Assembly: GCF_000428485.1 (NCBI RefSeq)
Contig: NZ_AUAA01000027.1
Coordinates: 1 to 46,408 of the forward strand
Direction of reading: 5' to 3'
DNA from: Epilithonimonas tenax DSM 16811
GTDB taxonomy: Bacteria; Bacteroidota; Bacteroidia; Flavobacteriales; Weeksellaceae
Length of the DNA stretch: 46,408 nt
Below are positions 46,379 to 46,408 of the stretch, one piece after another (position 1 is the stretch's first letter; each line of letters starts with the position of its first letter). Made by a program: the position numbers and the translations under genes. Under the pieces are notes generated by a model. The model was not told where the DNA came from. It made no database searches and saw nothing but the letters and a program-made list of their open reading frames with translations.

Positions 46379-46408
46379 ATATTTAACACGAATTAAACAT
46401 TCAAAAAA

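Overview
The window is a 46.4 kb stretch of chromosome from a member of the Bacteroidota, class Flavobacteriia, most likely of the Chryseobacterium/Epilithonimonas kind. Support comes from the AT-rich spacers, the near absence of Shine-Dalgarno sites, many TAnnTTTG promoter boxes (the Bacteroidota -7 element, only sometimes with a TTG at -33), a fused lpxC-fabZ gene, a PafA-type alkaline phosphatase, a type IX secretion sorting domain on a metalloprotease, and several lipoproteins. No rRNA, tRNA, prophage, transposase or CRISPR array was seen.

Layout. 1-6.1 kb: a REP-like repeat cluster, uvrA with a small OGG-like helix-hairpin-helix gene behind it, an inverted pair of perfect DnaA boxes, a possible small-RNA locus, a YceI lipoprotein and a polysaccharide deacetylase lipoprotein. 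6.2-15.5 kb: a TIGR02757/DUF2400 gene flanked by palindromic repeats, pafA, mdh, pfkA, gapA, an MpaB/Lcp-type oxygenase gene, recA and an outer-membrane barrel gene. 15.5-21.6 kb: sucD and the lipid A block lpxD - lpxC/fabZ - lpxA - efp, followed by a second, shorter lpxD paralogue. 21.6-28.0 kb: an HD phosphohydrolase, an unknown secreted protein, a diacylglycerol-kinase-like enzyme, a DUF6526/DUF3298 pair and gyrB. 28.2-36.4 kb: gltBD (glutamate synthase) and lysS. 36.6-39.3 kb: three tandem paralogous secreted proteins of unknown function. 39.4-46.3 kb: rlmF coupled to a cytochrome c lipoprotein, an M36 metalloprotease, a dus gene and an M1 aminopeptidase.

How the genes work together. Most of the window is core metabolism and information processing: lower glycolysis and TCA steps (pfkA, gapA, mdh, sucD), the first acylation and deacetylation steps of lipid A with fatty-acid dehydration (lpxA, lpxC-fabZ, lpxD), nitrogen assimilation (gltBD), DNA repair and topology (uvrA, OGG-like, recA, gyrB), translation (efp, lysS, dus, rlmF), and extracytoplasmic phosphate and peptide scavenging (pafA, M36 and M1 peptidases).

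The least explained parts are the triplicated secreted proteins, a family of 105-135 bp palindromic elements present three times with compensating stem changes, the inverted DnaA boxes next to a possible small-RNA locus, and the OGG-like gene behind uvrA. No single obvious new defence or biosynthetic system was found.
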